Source of the DNA: Icerya purchasi
Taxonomy: Eukaryota > Arthropoda > Insecta > Hemiptera > Monophlebidae
DNA length: 64,000 bases
Reading direction: 5' to 3'
Assembly: GCA_039619475.1 (NCBI GenBank)
Contig: CM077116.1
Location: 6,076,001-6,140,000, forward strand
Each line of letters begins with the position of its first letter. Position 1 is the first letter of the stretch. The notes below the pieces were generated by a model. The model searched no databases and was not told the origin of the DNA. It saw nothing but the letters and a program-made list of their open reading frames with translations. A program made the position numbers and the translations under genes. Shown here piece by piece: positions 45,880 to 58,500 of this stretch.

Positions 45880-47260
45880 CTTGTGTATTAATTTATACAA
45901 AACTTTATGTTCCTATTCGCTTAAACATATTTGATTTGTCGGATTTAAAATGTAAATAATTTTATGATTATTTTTGTTTCATAATTATTTTCGTAAAAAT
46001 AATAATTATCCGTATTTATATGTTTGAAGAAAATAAAAATTAAACGACAAAGGCAAATTTTTATAAAAAAAAAAAATATATTTTCAACAAAGTACTATAT
46101 TTGTATCATTCATTTAACGTTTACTTTTAAAACAATTTTTTTCGTAAAATATCGTCTGGTCTACGAATGATGTTCTAGTTGAATCCAGCAGCTAGCATGG
46201 CTTGTCGATAAATGCGACCCCTTTTCGGTTTGCTACGTGACATTCAGCATCTACCATTTAAATTAGAATATTCGACGTGGAAATTAATATGAAAATAGGC
46301 GTCAAACGGTTCGCCTCGCAAGGATTTCCGGCAGTCATTTAAAAAGAGAATTTTATTAATTTTATTCCTTCGTTTCGGCTTTCGATGTTATAGCCAGTTT
46401 CTTTTAATATCGCTGGAACGATTGGAGTAAACTCGACGGCCCGCTGTTGTTTTTTACGGAACTCTAGTGCTTGGCCACATTAATCATCTATTTCCTAATT
46501 CCAATTCTTTCTGTGTCCCTTTTTTTTTTTCATTCTGTCAACTGGTGGGCATTAATTCAGCACAATGATTAAATCAACGCGTGGTAGCCGAATTCAAACT
46601 GAATTCCACTCGAACAAAACGCCGCTAGTGCGATTTGAATCGAGCTCGAGTCAAACGTTGCTGGAAAACTGATTCGTACGATGTTTGCACATGAAAAAGG
46701 TTTTTAGTTATAAAATTAGCGTAGAATTAAAAGATTAACAATGGCACGGCAAACCGACAAAATTAGTCAGATGAATAACGTAAGGTGTAAAAAATTTCAT
46801 TACTCACAAACATGGAAAATGCCGAAGATTAACGTCAAACGCAAAAATTTTACTACAGTAAAATTATATTAGAGGTTAATTTTGTGACATACTTTTTTGA
46901 GGAATTTTCAATCGGGATTCGCTAAACCGGTAATTCAAAAAATGATGGGTAAAGAATTTATTGTTCATTTTGATTTTCGGTTAAATTAATTCTTCGATGG
47001 TTGGTGGAAAATGTGTGTGATCAACATGCCACTTTCTGGTGACTTGCGTATAGCTGAGGTCAAAATCACGTAATTTGTAGGTTAATTTCGATAACTGAAA
47101 AGAGGGAAGCGTCGAAAAATTTTAAAAATATTAGTAGAAATCAAAGAGTGAAATTTTAAAAGTGAAAGTGTGTGCGATTATTTATTTTTGGAAATATACT
47201 TCGAACAATTATGTATCGTACCGACCGAATTTTGGTGACCTACAACGAGAGAGAGAGAAA
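45880..47260. other. Unassigned DNA
   Basis: No gene seen. T-run at about 46520-46530. Confidence 0.35.
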
Positions 47261-47264
47261 TGAT

Positions 47265-47725
47265 ACGAAGACTTCGATGCATGCAAAAACCTGACCGTGT
47301 CTTGCAATAGTGATGATATGAAAAAATTATGTATAATCGACAAAAATCTACGATGTATCGATCATTTTTTGATATCTAAATAGTATGCTTAGACTAATTT
47401 TGAAAACATACCGTAGGACTTTTCTGCAACGTACGGCGAGGGGGAAAAAGAGGTGACATGGTATTAATTTTGGTATCACGATTGTGCAGCTGGATTAATT
47501 TTGTTTATCGTAGAATCTAACTTAGGTAACACACTGTAGTATGGAAAGAGAATGAGGACTTCGATATGAGTAAAAACGGATAAACTGCTTTCGTAGAATC
47601 CTCGCAATAGTGATGATACAGAAAAGATTATGTACTATCGGTAAATTTGAAAGGAGTACGATGAGTTTTTTTTTTTTTTTTTGTATCGAAATAGTATACT
47701 TAGAGACTAATTTTGAATAGTTCTC
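47265..47725. repeat. Degenerate tandem duplication, period about 300 bp
   Basis: gcaatagtgatgata occurs at 47304 and 47604. The following landmarks (attatgta, atcg, tagtat(g/a)ct(t), actaattttgaa) recur about 300-311 bases apart. Confidence 0.75.
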
Positions 47726-47729
47726 ATTT

Positions 47730-48080
47730 GAAATTCAAAGACATATGGAGAGAGGAAAAATGGAACTGTGATATTAATAGTGGGATAGTATACTTATGCT
47801 AACTTTTAAAAATTTACCGGAGACTTTATGCGTTTTATTCGACGGCTGTAGCCACGCGCTAAAAAAAAAAAAAAATAAAAAAACATTAAATAAAAATATA
47901 ATTAAAAGAATAATGTATTGTTCGTTGATAAAGAATAATTTAAAAGAATTATTTCACGATACAATCGTGACGATTGGAATCGTCGTGTATAGTAGTGGTG
48001 ATAGATGAAGGGCTTCTCAACAATGGCGAGTTGAGGTTCGGCCGAACTCGAAAAAAAAATTACAATAAATAGGAAATCTA
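47730..48080. other. A-rich unassigned stretch
   Basis: A-runs at 47862-47875 and 48051-48058; no gene supported. Confidence 0.3.
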
Positions 48081-48084
48081 ATCC

Positions 48085-48355
48085 TCCCTTTATATGCGAC
48101 CCCAACCATATCCTTTTTGAATGCCCTGCTCTTTTTCCTGAGTGCTCTCATCTATACGCCGAACTCTTGGCGTTGGATCTTCCTATCCCTTTCAATGCTT
48201 CCTTTATCCTTTCCTTCCCATCTCTAGCCGTTATTTACTTCCTTCTTTCCTTTATACTCTCTATTTCTGATCACCTCAGAATCTGAGTAGGTGATCTAAA
48301 TCCATACAGTTGGGTCAGTGTTGACACCGAGTCCAATAAAAAAAAAAAGAAAGAA
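48085..48355 (+). pseudogene. 5'-truncated I-like LINE 3' end
   Basis: From about 48090 the frame reads CDPNHILFECPALFPECSHL, LPIPFNASFILSFPSL and a hydrophobic end to the stop near 48285. It aligns with the tails at 8.85, 27.27 and 50.88 kb. The 3' UTR ends with acaccgagtccaat and an A-rich tail at 48339-48355. Only about 250 bp of the element remain. Confidence 0.8.
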
Positions 48356-48359
48356 AACA

Positions 48360-48885
48360 TGAGGTGGTGATAGCGGTCGTGGCGGTGTTATGCGAGAAGG
48401 GGAGCTCTGAAAAAAAAAAAATTAAAAAACCATGAACGCTAGTGAAACGGCCAATGGCGTGTTAGTAGAGTTCGGACGGTGGTGCAATCGACTCTGAATA
48501 TATGACAATGCACGTTCAAGTACAACGGTTACCTATGCTTTGGGGAAATCGGCTATTTAACTTCGGGTACCGGAAAATTATACTTGGGCTACAATTTAAA
48601 GTGTAGAAGCGGATTATCTGAATGGTATAGCGTAAAAGCTAGGATTGAGAGGGGGACTAGTGTTCTAATAAGAAGGGACTGGGGTCGATGGTCCTTCCCT
48701 CAAGCAGACGTTAAGTTACTAGAGGGGTATATTTCTAGGGGTTACAGTCTAAGGTGAATTATAGAATCCCGGACGTAAATTTTTGGTTAATTGGAATGTT
48801 CCATAAATAATAGCTGCTGATGGTACAATTATCAAAGCTCTTGCAAAGCATGATTTTTATCGTTAAGTTAAAATTAAAATAGTTC
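48360..48885. other. Unassigned DNA
   Basis: Relatively G-rich on the plus strand (for example ggggactagtgttctaataa); no gene or repeat identified. Confidence 0.35.
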
Positions 48886-48888
48886 CAA

Positions 48889-49560
48889 TTTCTAAATTTA
48901 TTTTTCAATAAAACATTCGGAACAGAGATAAAAACTAATCAGAAATGCGACTCGATGTATTGATTTCTAAATTTATTTTTCAATAAAACATTCGGAACAG
49001 ATCCTCGTGTCAGACTTTCTCGAGGTTAATTAAACCCGGAACCATGGTGGCCAGAAAAAAGCATTTCCCGCAGAGATTTCTGTGCACTTAGCCGCTTGCG
49101 CATAGGCCATACGGCCATGTCGCATAATTTTATTTTGCAAAGAACCCCCTCTCCTACGAATTGTCCTTTCTGTGGCCAAGATGTTGCTCCCTCAACTCCT
49201 CATATACTATGCGACTGTCCAGCATTATCACCTCACCGGCCCCCTTCAATTAATAACAAAACAGTCACCAACATTCTTGAGAATTCCCCCGATGCAATTT
49301 TATCCATAACACAATTTATCAGAACTATCGGAATAATCAGATATCTATAAAAACAAACAGCGCATCTTCGTACTGTAATAGCCACAGCAGTTAAACACGG
49401 TACAGGATGTTGCTTTCACAAAAAAAAAAAAAAACAAAAAAAACAGAGATAAAAACTAGTCAGAAATGCAACTTGATGTATTGATTTCTAAATTTATTTT
49501 TCAATAAAACATTCGGAACAGAGATAAAAACTAATCAGAAATGCAACTCGATGTGTTGAT
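48889..49560. repeat. 75-bp tandem repeat interrupted by a LINE insertion
   Basis: tttctaaatttatttttcaa starts at 48889, 48964 and 49485, and each is followed by taaaacattcggaacaga. The first two units are 75 bases apart. The third is displaced by the insertion at 49003-49446. Units also share gataaaaact and cagaaatgc. Confidence 0.88.
49003..49446 (+). pseudogene. 5'-truncated LINE 3' end inserted in the 75-bp repeat
   Basis: The frame from 49042 reads PWWPEKSISRRDFCALSRLR, then IGHTAMSHNFILQRTPSPTN and CPFCGQDVAPSTPHILCDCP, ending at 49348. The 'LRIGHTxxTH' plus C-x2-C...H-x4-C finger is typical of LINE ORF2 C-termini that follow RNase H or the RT tail. An A-rich tail runs to about 49446. 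AACAGA appears just before the insert and just after the tail, a likely short target duplication. The reading frame kept here is uninterrupted. Confidence 0.82.
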
Positions 49561-49564
49561 AAAA

Positions 49565-50475
49565 TATTTATGATGCTGGAATTAAAACTAAAAAAAAAAT
49601 TTTAAAATTCAAATCATAAGATTTTGGATATAACATATTGAAAACGTTTGTGTACCGCTGATAAGGTAATTATGAATTTCAGTAATAATAAAATTTGAAT
49701 TTTATCGCAATATTTAGTTTATTTGAACAAAAAATTTTGCCGTAATTTCTTAAGAAAGTGTTCATCAATCTGTTTCTAGTCTCCTACGAAAAGCCAAGGC
49801 AGTTCGATTTGGCTTCCTTAGTTCATATTAATAAGTATGATGTTGATACTTTTTGGTTTATTTTATATTCATTTATTTTACATCTTATTGAAAAATTGAC
49901 TGAAAATATAAATACTTTTTATGTTGTAAAATATTTTACTCCATAATCTAGGGGGCAATTTAGTAAGTAAAATATTGTATAGTTTAAAAATACTTCACGC
50001 TATTCTGCGATATATATTTCTGAAAATTAATTGTAATAATTTTAACTTGATTTTAAAATATAGAATACAATTTTAGAATGATTAGTGTAATTATTTATTG
50101 TCGGTTTTCAAAAAATTATTACAAATACGTAATTAAATTTATACTGAATGATAAATTTACTTTTTTACTTTAAAAATTTTAAATTGCCTAAGACATCCAA
50201 AAATCATTTACTAATAAAAAAGACGATAATTTAATTTCAAGTTTAATTATTAATTTTAAAACCGCGTACCTAAGCCAATTGTGATAGATAACATAAGGCT
50301 CCCACTTCCGCCACCTTTTGTCCTCCTCCGGTCATTTGCATTATAATATAATATAACCTGTTGTTCCGGCGGTCTTTCATCTCAATTCTGTTTGTTCTGT
50401 TTTAGCCTTTCTCCGTTTTCGTGTGTGTGTGTGTGTGTCTGTGTTTTTTTAAATTTCGTTTTAACCTGTTCTTAT
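49565..50475. other. Unassigned AT-rich DNA
   Basis: No gene; (GT)n microsatellite at about 50421-50439. Confidence 0.4.
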
Positions 50476-50479
50476 TTTT

Positions 50480-51165
50480 CCATTTTATCGAGTATGACCG
50501 CTCTTTGCGTTTTTCTTATTTTGCCATCGTTATATCTGCTGAAATCGATGTCGACCTCTTTTGCTAAAGCTGCAGCTTCTAATGGAAATTTTATTAGTAG
50601 GGTTCCAGCACACAATATTCTTCTTCAACTAAATCCTGCGATTTTAGACTTTGTCACTCTGTTTGTTTCTCTTTTCGCTAATCCCAATTCCTTTTATCTC
50701 TTGATTAACCCCGTTCCTTCTTTGTCATCCTTGGTTCTATGATTTCCCCAGTTTGCGTCGGTCCATAATTACGAAAGTATCTCACCTCCGTTTCTCGCAT
50801 AGTCTCCTTCCTTCTTCTTTAAATCGTTTTTCCTTGGCTGCACCTCTCTTTTGTTCATTGGATCCTGAAGGTTCTCCGTATGTTTGTGATGCGAATCACG
50901 TGTTCTCCGAGTGTTCTGGTTTATCTCGCGAGCGTGAGTTGCTTTATTATCAACTTTTAAAGCTTGGTCTTCCTGCTCCTTTCAACGCCTCTTATATTCT
51001 TTCTCTAACTATTCTCTCAGTTGTTCCTGTCCTAGGGTTGTTCCTTGATTCCGTTGTCGACAAAATAAAAATATAATTTCTATTCTATTCCATGCATCTA
51101 TTCCATTTTGCTGGGCTAATGCTCTCTGTAAGCAAACCCAAGGGAAGTATAAAAAAACAAAAAAT
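50480..51165 (+). pseudogene. I-like LINE 3' end: RNase H tail and zinc finger
   Basis: STSFAKAAASNGNFISRVPA with HNILLQLNPAILDF (50550-50650) matches the segment after the last RNase H Asp in the copy at 8.5 kb. The next frame, 50753-51076, contains LRFSHSLLPSSLNRFSLAAP, LFCSLDPEG, VCDANHVFSECSGLSREREL and LGLPAPFNASYILSLTILSV. Upstream residues have decayed. The 3' UTR (ttgctgggctaatgctctct, aacccaagggaag) ends in an A-rich tail near 51150-51160. It is the closest relative of the 27.2-kb copy. Confidence 0.85.
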
Positions 51166-52220
51166 CGAATTGTTCGATACGGCGTGTAACCTCACATTTT
51201 AGCAGTTGATTAAATGTACTTAATTTTATATTCCGCATTAATTTATTTTTATGGATTGCTTTCTGTTTTATGTTTTTTCCCTTCAATTCATTTCTCTGTT
51301 TTCCATTTGAACAATTTAATTTAAAATGCTTTACACAATTTTTAAAAAAATTTAAATTTCAAATTGTTTACAATATAAAATTAATTGCAGTTAAAATTTC
51401 AAAGCAATGTAGTTTCCCTATATTTTCCGCGCAGAAACGATAAGATTTGGTTAGATTTATAAATTAATTACGGTAAGGAGGTACACGTGCATCCTGCGGA
51501 TGGGTTACAATGTTAGAGGGTGGTTTTGCTATGAGAACTCTTTACACGCAAAAACCAAAAAAGGTTTGGTTAGATAGATTTTTGGTTAGGCACACATAGA
51601 ACAATTTGAAATTGTTTAATATTTGAAGGTGTTTAAAATTGTTCACAATTCAAAATTAGTTAAAATCATTTATTATTTCAAGTACGATTTAATTGTTTAA
51701 ATTTTTAATCATTAAACATTACGTACAGTTTGAATTTGAGCGAATTCGAGATGTAAACAGTGGTAAACTGGTGAGGCTACTGTATAATAGTTCGTCTCTT
51801 GTATTTTAAATATTCGCTTTTTTTCAAGCCATTTTCATTTTCTGTCGAAATTTTAGTTCGTTTCATTTTTGCTCATAATAATATTTCGTGTCAGTTCACA
51901 CACTATGAATAAGAGAAAAAATTAATGACGTAAAATTTCGGTCAAACTACAGCAAAAAGTTATCTCGCATTTCTTACAAACAACAACCGATTAAAATTCC
52001 TACAGACGATACACTTAAAGTAATTAAAGAGAATATCACTCAAAATGATTTCAGGATGTAATAAAAACTCACAGGTGCTTTGTTAAAACCCGTCTTGATA
52101 GAAATTGTTTCCGACTTTTAGGCAAAATATGTTTTTAAAATAGCTATAAATACACCGTAAAAAACAATTTTTATTATTAAAACTTACGAACGAAATCCAG
52201 AAAATTCCGGTCAAGTTTTC
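51166..52220. other. Unassigned AT-rich DNA
   Basis: No gene. A short inverted theme around aattgtttaaa and aattgttcaca recurs between 51600 and 51720. Confidence 0.35.
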
Positions 52221-52221
52221 A

Positions 52222-54995
52222 TTCTTCTTCTTCTTCAGGTACCTTCTCCACGGAGGAGCTCTCCGGTTATCCTTAAAACTTTTGATACTTCTCCAATATT
52301 TAACCATTCCTGTATATTTTTAATCCAGTCAGTTCTTCTTCTTCCTCTGCCCCGATTCCCTTCAGTATTTCCTTGAAGGATTACTCGTAATAACTCGTAT
52401 TTATTACCTCTAATTATGCGACATGCCGCTTTTCTTTGTTTTACCATAGCCACCAATTCTCTATCTTTTTTCATTCTCTACAATACTTCTTTATTAGTAG
52501 ATACTCACAGTGTTTTTAATATCCTTCTGTATAACCCCATTTCGAAAGCTTGCAATCTGTTTGTCGATACCATATTTAGCGTCCAAGTTTCTATCCCATA
52601 CATCAGCACTGGCATCACATAACATTTAATTATTCGCCACTTAGTTACTCTAATGGTAGATCTCTGTTACATAGCAAGTTCCGTAGTTTTTGGAAAATAC
52701 TTCTTGCAGCTTTAATCCGGGTTTTTATACTGTAATCCCCGGGTCCCATTTGGCGTTAATACATTATCCTAAAAACATTTTATTCTATTTACACGAGTTG
52801 CATTGGCTCTGTGTTTACTTTTATTGCTTCTGAAGTTTTTATTTCACTCTTGTTTATGATCATTACTTTAGTTTTTGTAGTGTTTATTTTGATACCGTAT
52901 TCGAGGCACACATCGTTTAAGTCTACTAAGTATTTAAGTTTTCCACATTCTTGTTGCTAGTAACACCGCATCATCCGCATATTTTGAGTTATTCCTTTCT
53001 TATACTAGTAAAATGATTCGTTGAAGATCTGCTCCGAATATAAATTAAACAGTTACTGTGACAGAATACATCCTTGTCGGACTCCTTTCCTAATTTCTAG
53101 TTCTTCTGTAAGCTGTTGATTAACTTTCACTAAAGCCGACTGATTCCAATACAGATTCATAATTATTCTTACATCGTTGTTATCTAAATGTATTCTTGTA
53201 AGTAGGTCTAACAGGCTTATTATGTTTAACATTATCGAATGTCTTTTTGAAATCAATGAAGCACGCATAAACTGATTGATGTTGATCTAGACATTTTTGA
53301 ATTTGCACTTGTATCGATGCCTCCCTTGTTCCACAGCCGTTTCTAAAACCAAATTGTGTATTAGCAATTGGCCGGCTTTTTTTTCAAATATATTCAGTCG
53401 TAGATGATTTTTAAAAGTATTTTTACTGCATGACTTGCCTATTAATCGATATTCCGTGCACCTGTTGGTTTTCGGTCTGTTTGTAATTGTAACAAAAAGT
53501 GAATATCAACCAATCTGTTGGAATGATTTCCCGGTACTGTAAATCTCGTTATACAATTGTAATAATCCTTTAAAATTCCCATCGTTTAAATATTTGAAAA
53601 ATTCTATATTAATTTCATCTGGTCCAGTTGCCTTGCCGACATTTACATCTTTAATCACTTTTTGCAGTTTATTTTTCATAATAGCAGGGTTTTGTGCATC
53701 TGCTTTGAGTTCTCCCATTTGTTCTCGGTCATCTGCAAACAGTTTTTGTACATACTCTTTCCATGTTCTTAATTTGCTCTCGTTGGTCAATTATCAGTTT
53801 ATTATTTCCCTCACTGATTATGTCGTGTGTTATCTTTTTATATGTATGCTTAAATTCCTCTATTTTCTTATGCAAGTGGAATGAGTCGTGTTGCTTTTGG
53901 AGATCTTCAATTTCTTGACACGATTTTACTTTATCCACTTTTCCTTCTCTTCCCTAATCGTACCTCTTACTTGTTTGTCTACGCTTCCATATTCTATTGT
54001 GTTATTATATTTTCTTCGTTTACTTATCAGTTGATAAATTTCTTCAGTCGTCTATTTTTGTTTATATTACCGTTGATAATAAATACTTTTCCGCTGTTTT
54101 TTTCATAATTTCCGTTAATTTTTGCCATGTTTCTCCTCTATTGATCCCGTGGATATGATATTTTGCATATTTTCATTAAGGTTTATGAAAAATTAGTTTC
54201 TTGTCTCATTACATTTCAGTTTACTGATACATCTTTATTTGTCACTTTGCTTTTTTGCATTAATCTAAGATGAAGTTTCAGATCAGCTATTACCGGATTA
54301 TGATCTGAGCCAATATCTGCCCTTGGATAGGTTTTTACATTTTTCACTCCATTTCTGAATCTTGTATTAATTAATACGAGTATAGAGTCTATCTGATTTC
54401 TGTGTTTTGCTTTGTATATTTCGGAGATCTCCGCATGTATATAGCCGCCGTGGCAGTTACTTAAACCATGTGGTGTTGCGGGTCACTAAATTTTGTTCCT
54501 GTTAGAACTGTATTAGCCTATCGCCTCCATCGTTCCTTTGCTCTAAACCATAATTCCCTACTATGTTACCAACACGCTCTTCCCCAATTTCAGCATTGAA
54601 ATCTCCCGTCACCAATGTAATATTCTGCTTCTTGAACGATTTCATAGTTTGATTCACCTGATCGTAATATTTTTTTGGATCTCCTCATTTCCTTTATCTG
54701 CCATGTTAATGTCAAATGGTTCAGTTGCTATCCGTATTAAAATGCATCTATCTGAGAGGGCTATAAAGTTTTTAACATAATTTTTGATTGATATCCCTAC
54801 ACCGTTTCTGTGTTCATTCCTTTCTTCATTTCCACCTAAATAATAGAAGATGGTTTCTATCTTTACTTTCTTACTCCCAGTCCAATAAGTTTCATATATC
54901 CCCAATACATCTATATTCAATCTTCCCATTTCTAAAACCGTATTAATAATTTTCCCGGTTTCGAATAAGATTCTGCTATTCCATGTCACTATATG
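52222..54995 (-). pseudogene. RTE-like LINE: endonuclease plus RT, nearly full but frameshifted
   Basis: The minus-strand order is complete. MTWNSRILFETGKIINTVLE, LNIDVLGIYETYW and GNEERNEHRNGVGISIKNYV (54989-54770) and TGDFNAEIGEERVGNIVGNY (about 54610) belong to the AP endonuclease. A linker with RTWKEYVQKLFADD follows (53780), then VNVGKATGPDEINIEFFKYL (RT N-terminus, 53640), NIISLLDLLTRIHLDNNDVR with NLYWNQSALVKV and GVRQGCILSQ (53060-53200). The catalytic KYADDAVLLAT lies near 52970 and the C-terminus RAACRIIRGNKYELLR-type with GKRGRGRRR-like residues at 52240-52470. Stops and frameshifts break it repeatedly. The 5' end lies near the I-clade LINE insertion point. Confidence 0.87.
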
Positions 54996-55107
54996 ATTTT
55001 TGTTTTTGTCGCATTCAGTTTCTGATTTTTTTTTTTTTTTGTTTCTACATGACGCCTAGTTTCGGTCGCGCATTTCACACTATCAGCCCCGTAAAACTGA
55101 TAGCGCC

Positions 55108-55117
55108 AGTTACTAGT
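55108..55117. repeat. Target-site duplication of the I-clade LINE, left
   Basis: AGTTACTAGT, identical to 61201-61210. The last T is ambiguous with the adjoining T-run (A-tail of the minus-strand element). Confidence 0.92.
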
Positions 55118-55135
55118 TTTTTTTTGTTTTTTTTT

Positions 55136-55184
55136 GGCCCGAACAGAACAGTTCATTTGGCCCGAACAGAACAGTTCATTTGGC
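55136..55184. repeat. 23-bp tandem repeat in the 3' UTR of the I-clade LINE
   Basis: ggcccgaacagaacagttca plus ttt is present twice, at 55136-55158 and 55159-55181, then a partial ggcc. Confidence 0.95.
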
Positions 55185-55538
55185 CAGCAAACTACGACAC
55201 GACTAGATATTAAAAAATACTAATAATAGAAAATTCAGGAAGAGAAATTTCATTTATTCTACATTATGGCCGCAACTGCTGGCAGTGCCCACAATGCTCA
55301 ATGAAACAAAACAGAAACAAACAAGATTTTTCCATTCTGGAAAAAGGAGCAAAAGAAAAAATAGATAAGTAGATAAATATTTCTATCTCACATTATGACC
55401 ACAGTTGCCGGGCAATGCTCACAATGCATTATGAGAAAAAGGAGGTAGTCACAGCCACACTGGACAAAGACTACAATAATGTAAGAAAAAAAATAAGTAA
55501 AATAATGGAGAGAAAAGAAAAAAAAGAAAAAAAAAAAA

Positions 55539-58500
55539 TCAAACAACAATCCTGTTTCTTTCAATAAACCTAAAAAGGACAAATAAAATTTTATCACTGG
55601 AACAGAGAAGATGAAAAACACACAATGGAGAATAAACACCACAGGACATGAGGTCCTTAGAAAACGCAAGTCTCGCGTCATCGAACTGGGTGCAATTAAA
55701 TAACAAGTGGTTAATGTCTTCTCTAAAATTTTGTCGACAATAGATATTACAACCGGTGCAGTGCCCAGTGTTTGAAAAATTTAAACCCAATCGGCAATGG
55801 CCGGAGCGGAGCCTACACACAACGGTCACAAACCTACGGGTCAAACTAACTGGGAAACTAATGCGGTAAAACCAAGGTATGGACGGCAAAGATGGTTGGA
55901 CCATATGAAAATATTTACCAGGTCCTTGCTCTCTACAAATAAGACTTATCCAATCCGCATGATTATTTCTTTTGGCTTTATCTAGAAGATCGAAGGATGG
56001 GATAAATGGAAACTTAATACCTGATCTAACACCTTCTTTTGCGATTAAATCAACACGGTCACCAAGTGGTACCCCACAGTGACCCGGAACCCAACAGAAT
56101 TTAATGACTCCTCCAAGTTCGGAAATATTAAAATACTTTTCCTTAATTTCATAAATAATTGGATGGCAATTACATTCAAAGTTACTTCTCTGAAGCAACA
56201 AGAGAGAGCTAAGGCTGTCCGAAAATACTACAAACTCCCCCTTGGACTGCAACACGTTTTTCACAAACTCTAACGCTTTTTCAATTGCAAGAAGCTCGGC
56301 CGTGAAAATCGAAGCTTCTGGAGGTAATTTAAATTTCTGCTCAGTGATACCTTCTATAAGAAACCCGGCCCCTACGCCTTCATTAAATCCACGGAATTTG
56401 GCACCATCGGTAAAGATCAACCGATAACCGGGGTATAATTCTTTCGCGATACCTAGAAAAACGGAGTTCACAATGTTACCAGGTAACAGATGCAAATTCT
56501 GGCTTTTAAAGGTGTTAATATTGATGTCCAGTTTGATAAGATTAAGGTCGTATCTGAAATTAAAATAATTGGAGGGAGAAGATGGCACAAGAGCTGGACT
56601 ATAACTATAATACATCCTAGTTCTTTTGAGCAAGAGCGGCATTTTCTGGGGAACAAATCTCCAATCACTACTTACCTGCATTATCTTACTTATAAACTGC
56701 GGATATTTGTAATTACAATACTTAAGTACAAATTTATCTGTTAAATAATTTCTTCTAATGTTCAGAGGAGCAATTTTGGTCTCCATTTGTAGACCGATGG
56801 TAGGGGACGACCTGACATTTCCCGTGATTAATCTTAAGCCAAGATTCTGTAATGAATCTAACTTTCTAAGCTGGAACTTTGAGGCCGATCCATAGAAAAT
56901 CGCTCCATAATCCAATTTCGATCTAATAAAGCTTTTGTATAGCTGGCTTAATATGACCGGATCACTTCCCCACCATGAATTGCTTATAGCCTTTAAGGGG
57001 CTATACGATTTAATTACAAGTTCAACTAGTTTTTGAATGTGAAAAGTCCATGTTAGTTTAGGATCTAAAAACAATCCTAAATACCTAACATGCCTAGTGA
57101 ATTTAATGAATTGGTTTTGAATTAGAACACGTATTTGTTCGTAGTCAAATGGTCTAAGTGAAAATACGGATACCGAGGATTTGGCAAGGGATATTTCAAA
57201 ATGAATCTTCTCAAAGGAATTAAAGCAAATATCCATAGATGTTTGACTTGCCTGAAGACATTTAATAAGGCAGTTATGTTTAGAATATATTAAGAAGTCG
57301 TCCGCGTATGACAAAATTCGGGAGAAATTTGGTATTTGAATATTAAAGAGAGGTAATATATACAAATTAAAGAGAAGCGGACTCAGAACGGCACCTTGGG
57401 CAAGACCTTTATAAGTTGTGCGAACTTCAACCTGTTTGGATACGGGGTTAAGAATATGGAGGGATCTACATAAAAATAAACTACACAAAAGTTTAGCCAT
57501 GGGAAAAGGAATATTAACTGCTATTAATTGATTGAAAAGAACGGGGATGGAAACATTATCGAATGCCCCCTGAATATCAAGGAATGTTGCCACCAAGAAG
57601 CCTTTTTCTTGGAAAGTAGAATAAACATCCCCCAAGAATGATGCTACACAATCTTGGGTACCCAAATGTGGGCGGAATCCAAACATTCCCTCCGGAAGTA
57701 TCTTCTGTCTCTCAATCCACCACATCAGTCTGTTCTTAATTACAACCTCGAAAACTTTCCTAAAGCAGGAGGCCAAGGAAATCGGTCGAAATGATGACGC
57801 CTGGTTGAGAGATTTACCAGGTTTGGGAATCGGAATGACTAGAAAACGCGACCAGTCAGAAGGTATTAAACCAGACACTAATAAATTGTTATATATTTCT
57901 AATAGTATATTTTTGGCGTAATTACTTAAATTCTGTATAACTGAGTAAGTAATACCATCCAAACCCGGGGAAGAATCTCGTTTCTTGTTTAAAGGAATAA
58001 AAACCTCTTCATACGTAATTGGACGGAGCAGAATATGAGATATCATAGGTGCAGTATTTCCTTCCCCGGCCAGCTCCTCCCTCATTGGAACATAAGGGGG
58101 AGAAACTGCGTTTGAAAAGTCAGTAAACCAACTGTCATTTTGAATCACTCGACCGTGAGAATGTGAATTTTTAAAACGCTTAGTTAGATTCCAAACTTCT
58201 TTTAAAGGAGTGTTTCTGTTAAACTTCCTACAAAAATCCCTCCAAGAGTTCCTTTTGGTTTTTTTGAGGAGTTTTCGCGTCTCCCCTGCAATTTTCCTAT
58301 ATGTAAGATAAGCTCCCATTGTGCCAACTGCCCTAAAAGTGCGCAAAGCATCGTTTCGTTCTTTAACTTTAGTCTCGCATTCTCCATTCCACCAAGGAAC
58401 AGCAGGTTTATTCCCTTTATACAAGGATGCCTTAGGCATGGAGCACTGTAGCGCTGAAAGAACAGCATCATAAAATGTATAGTATTTGTCTAAGGAGTTA

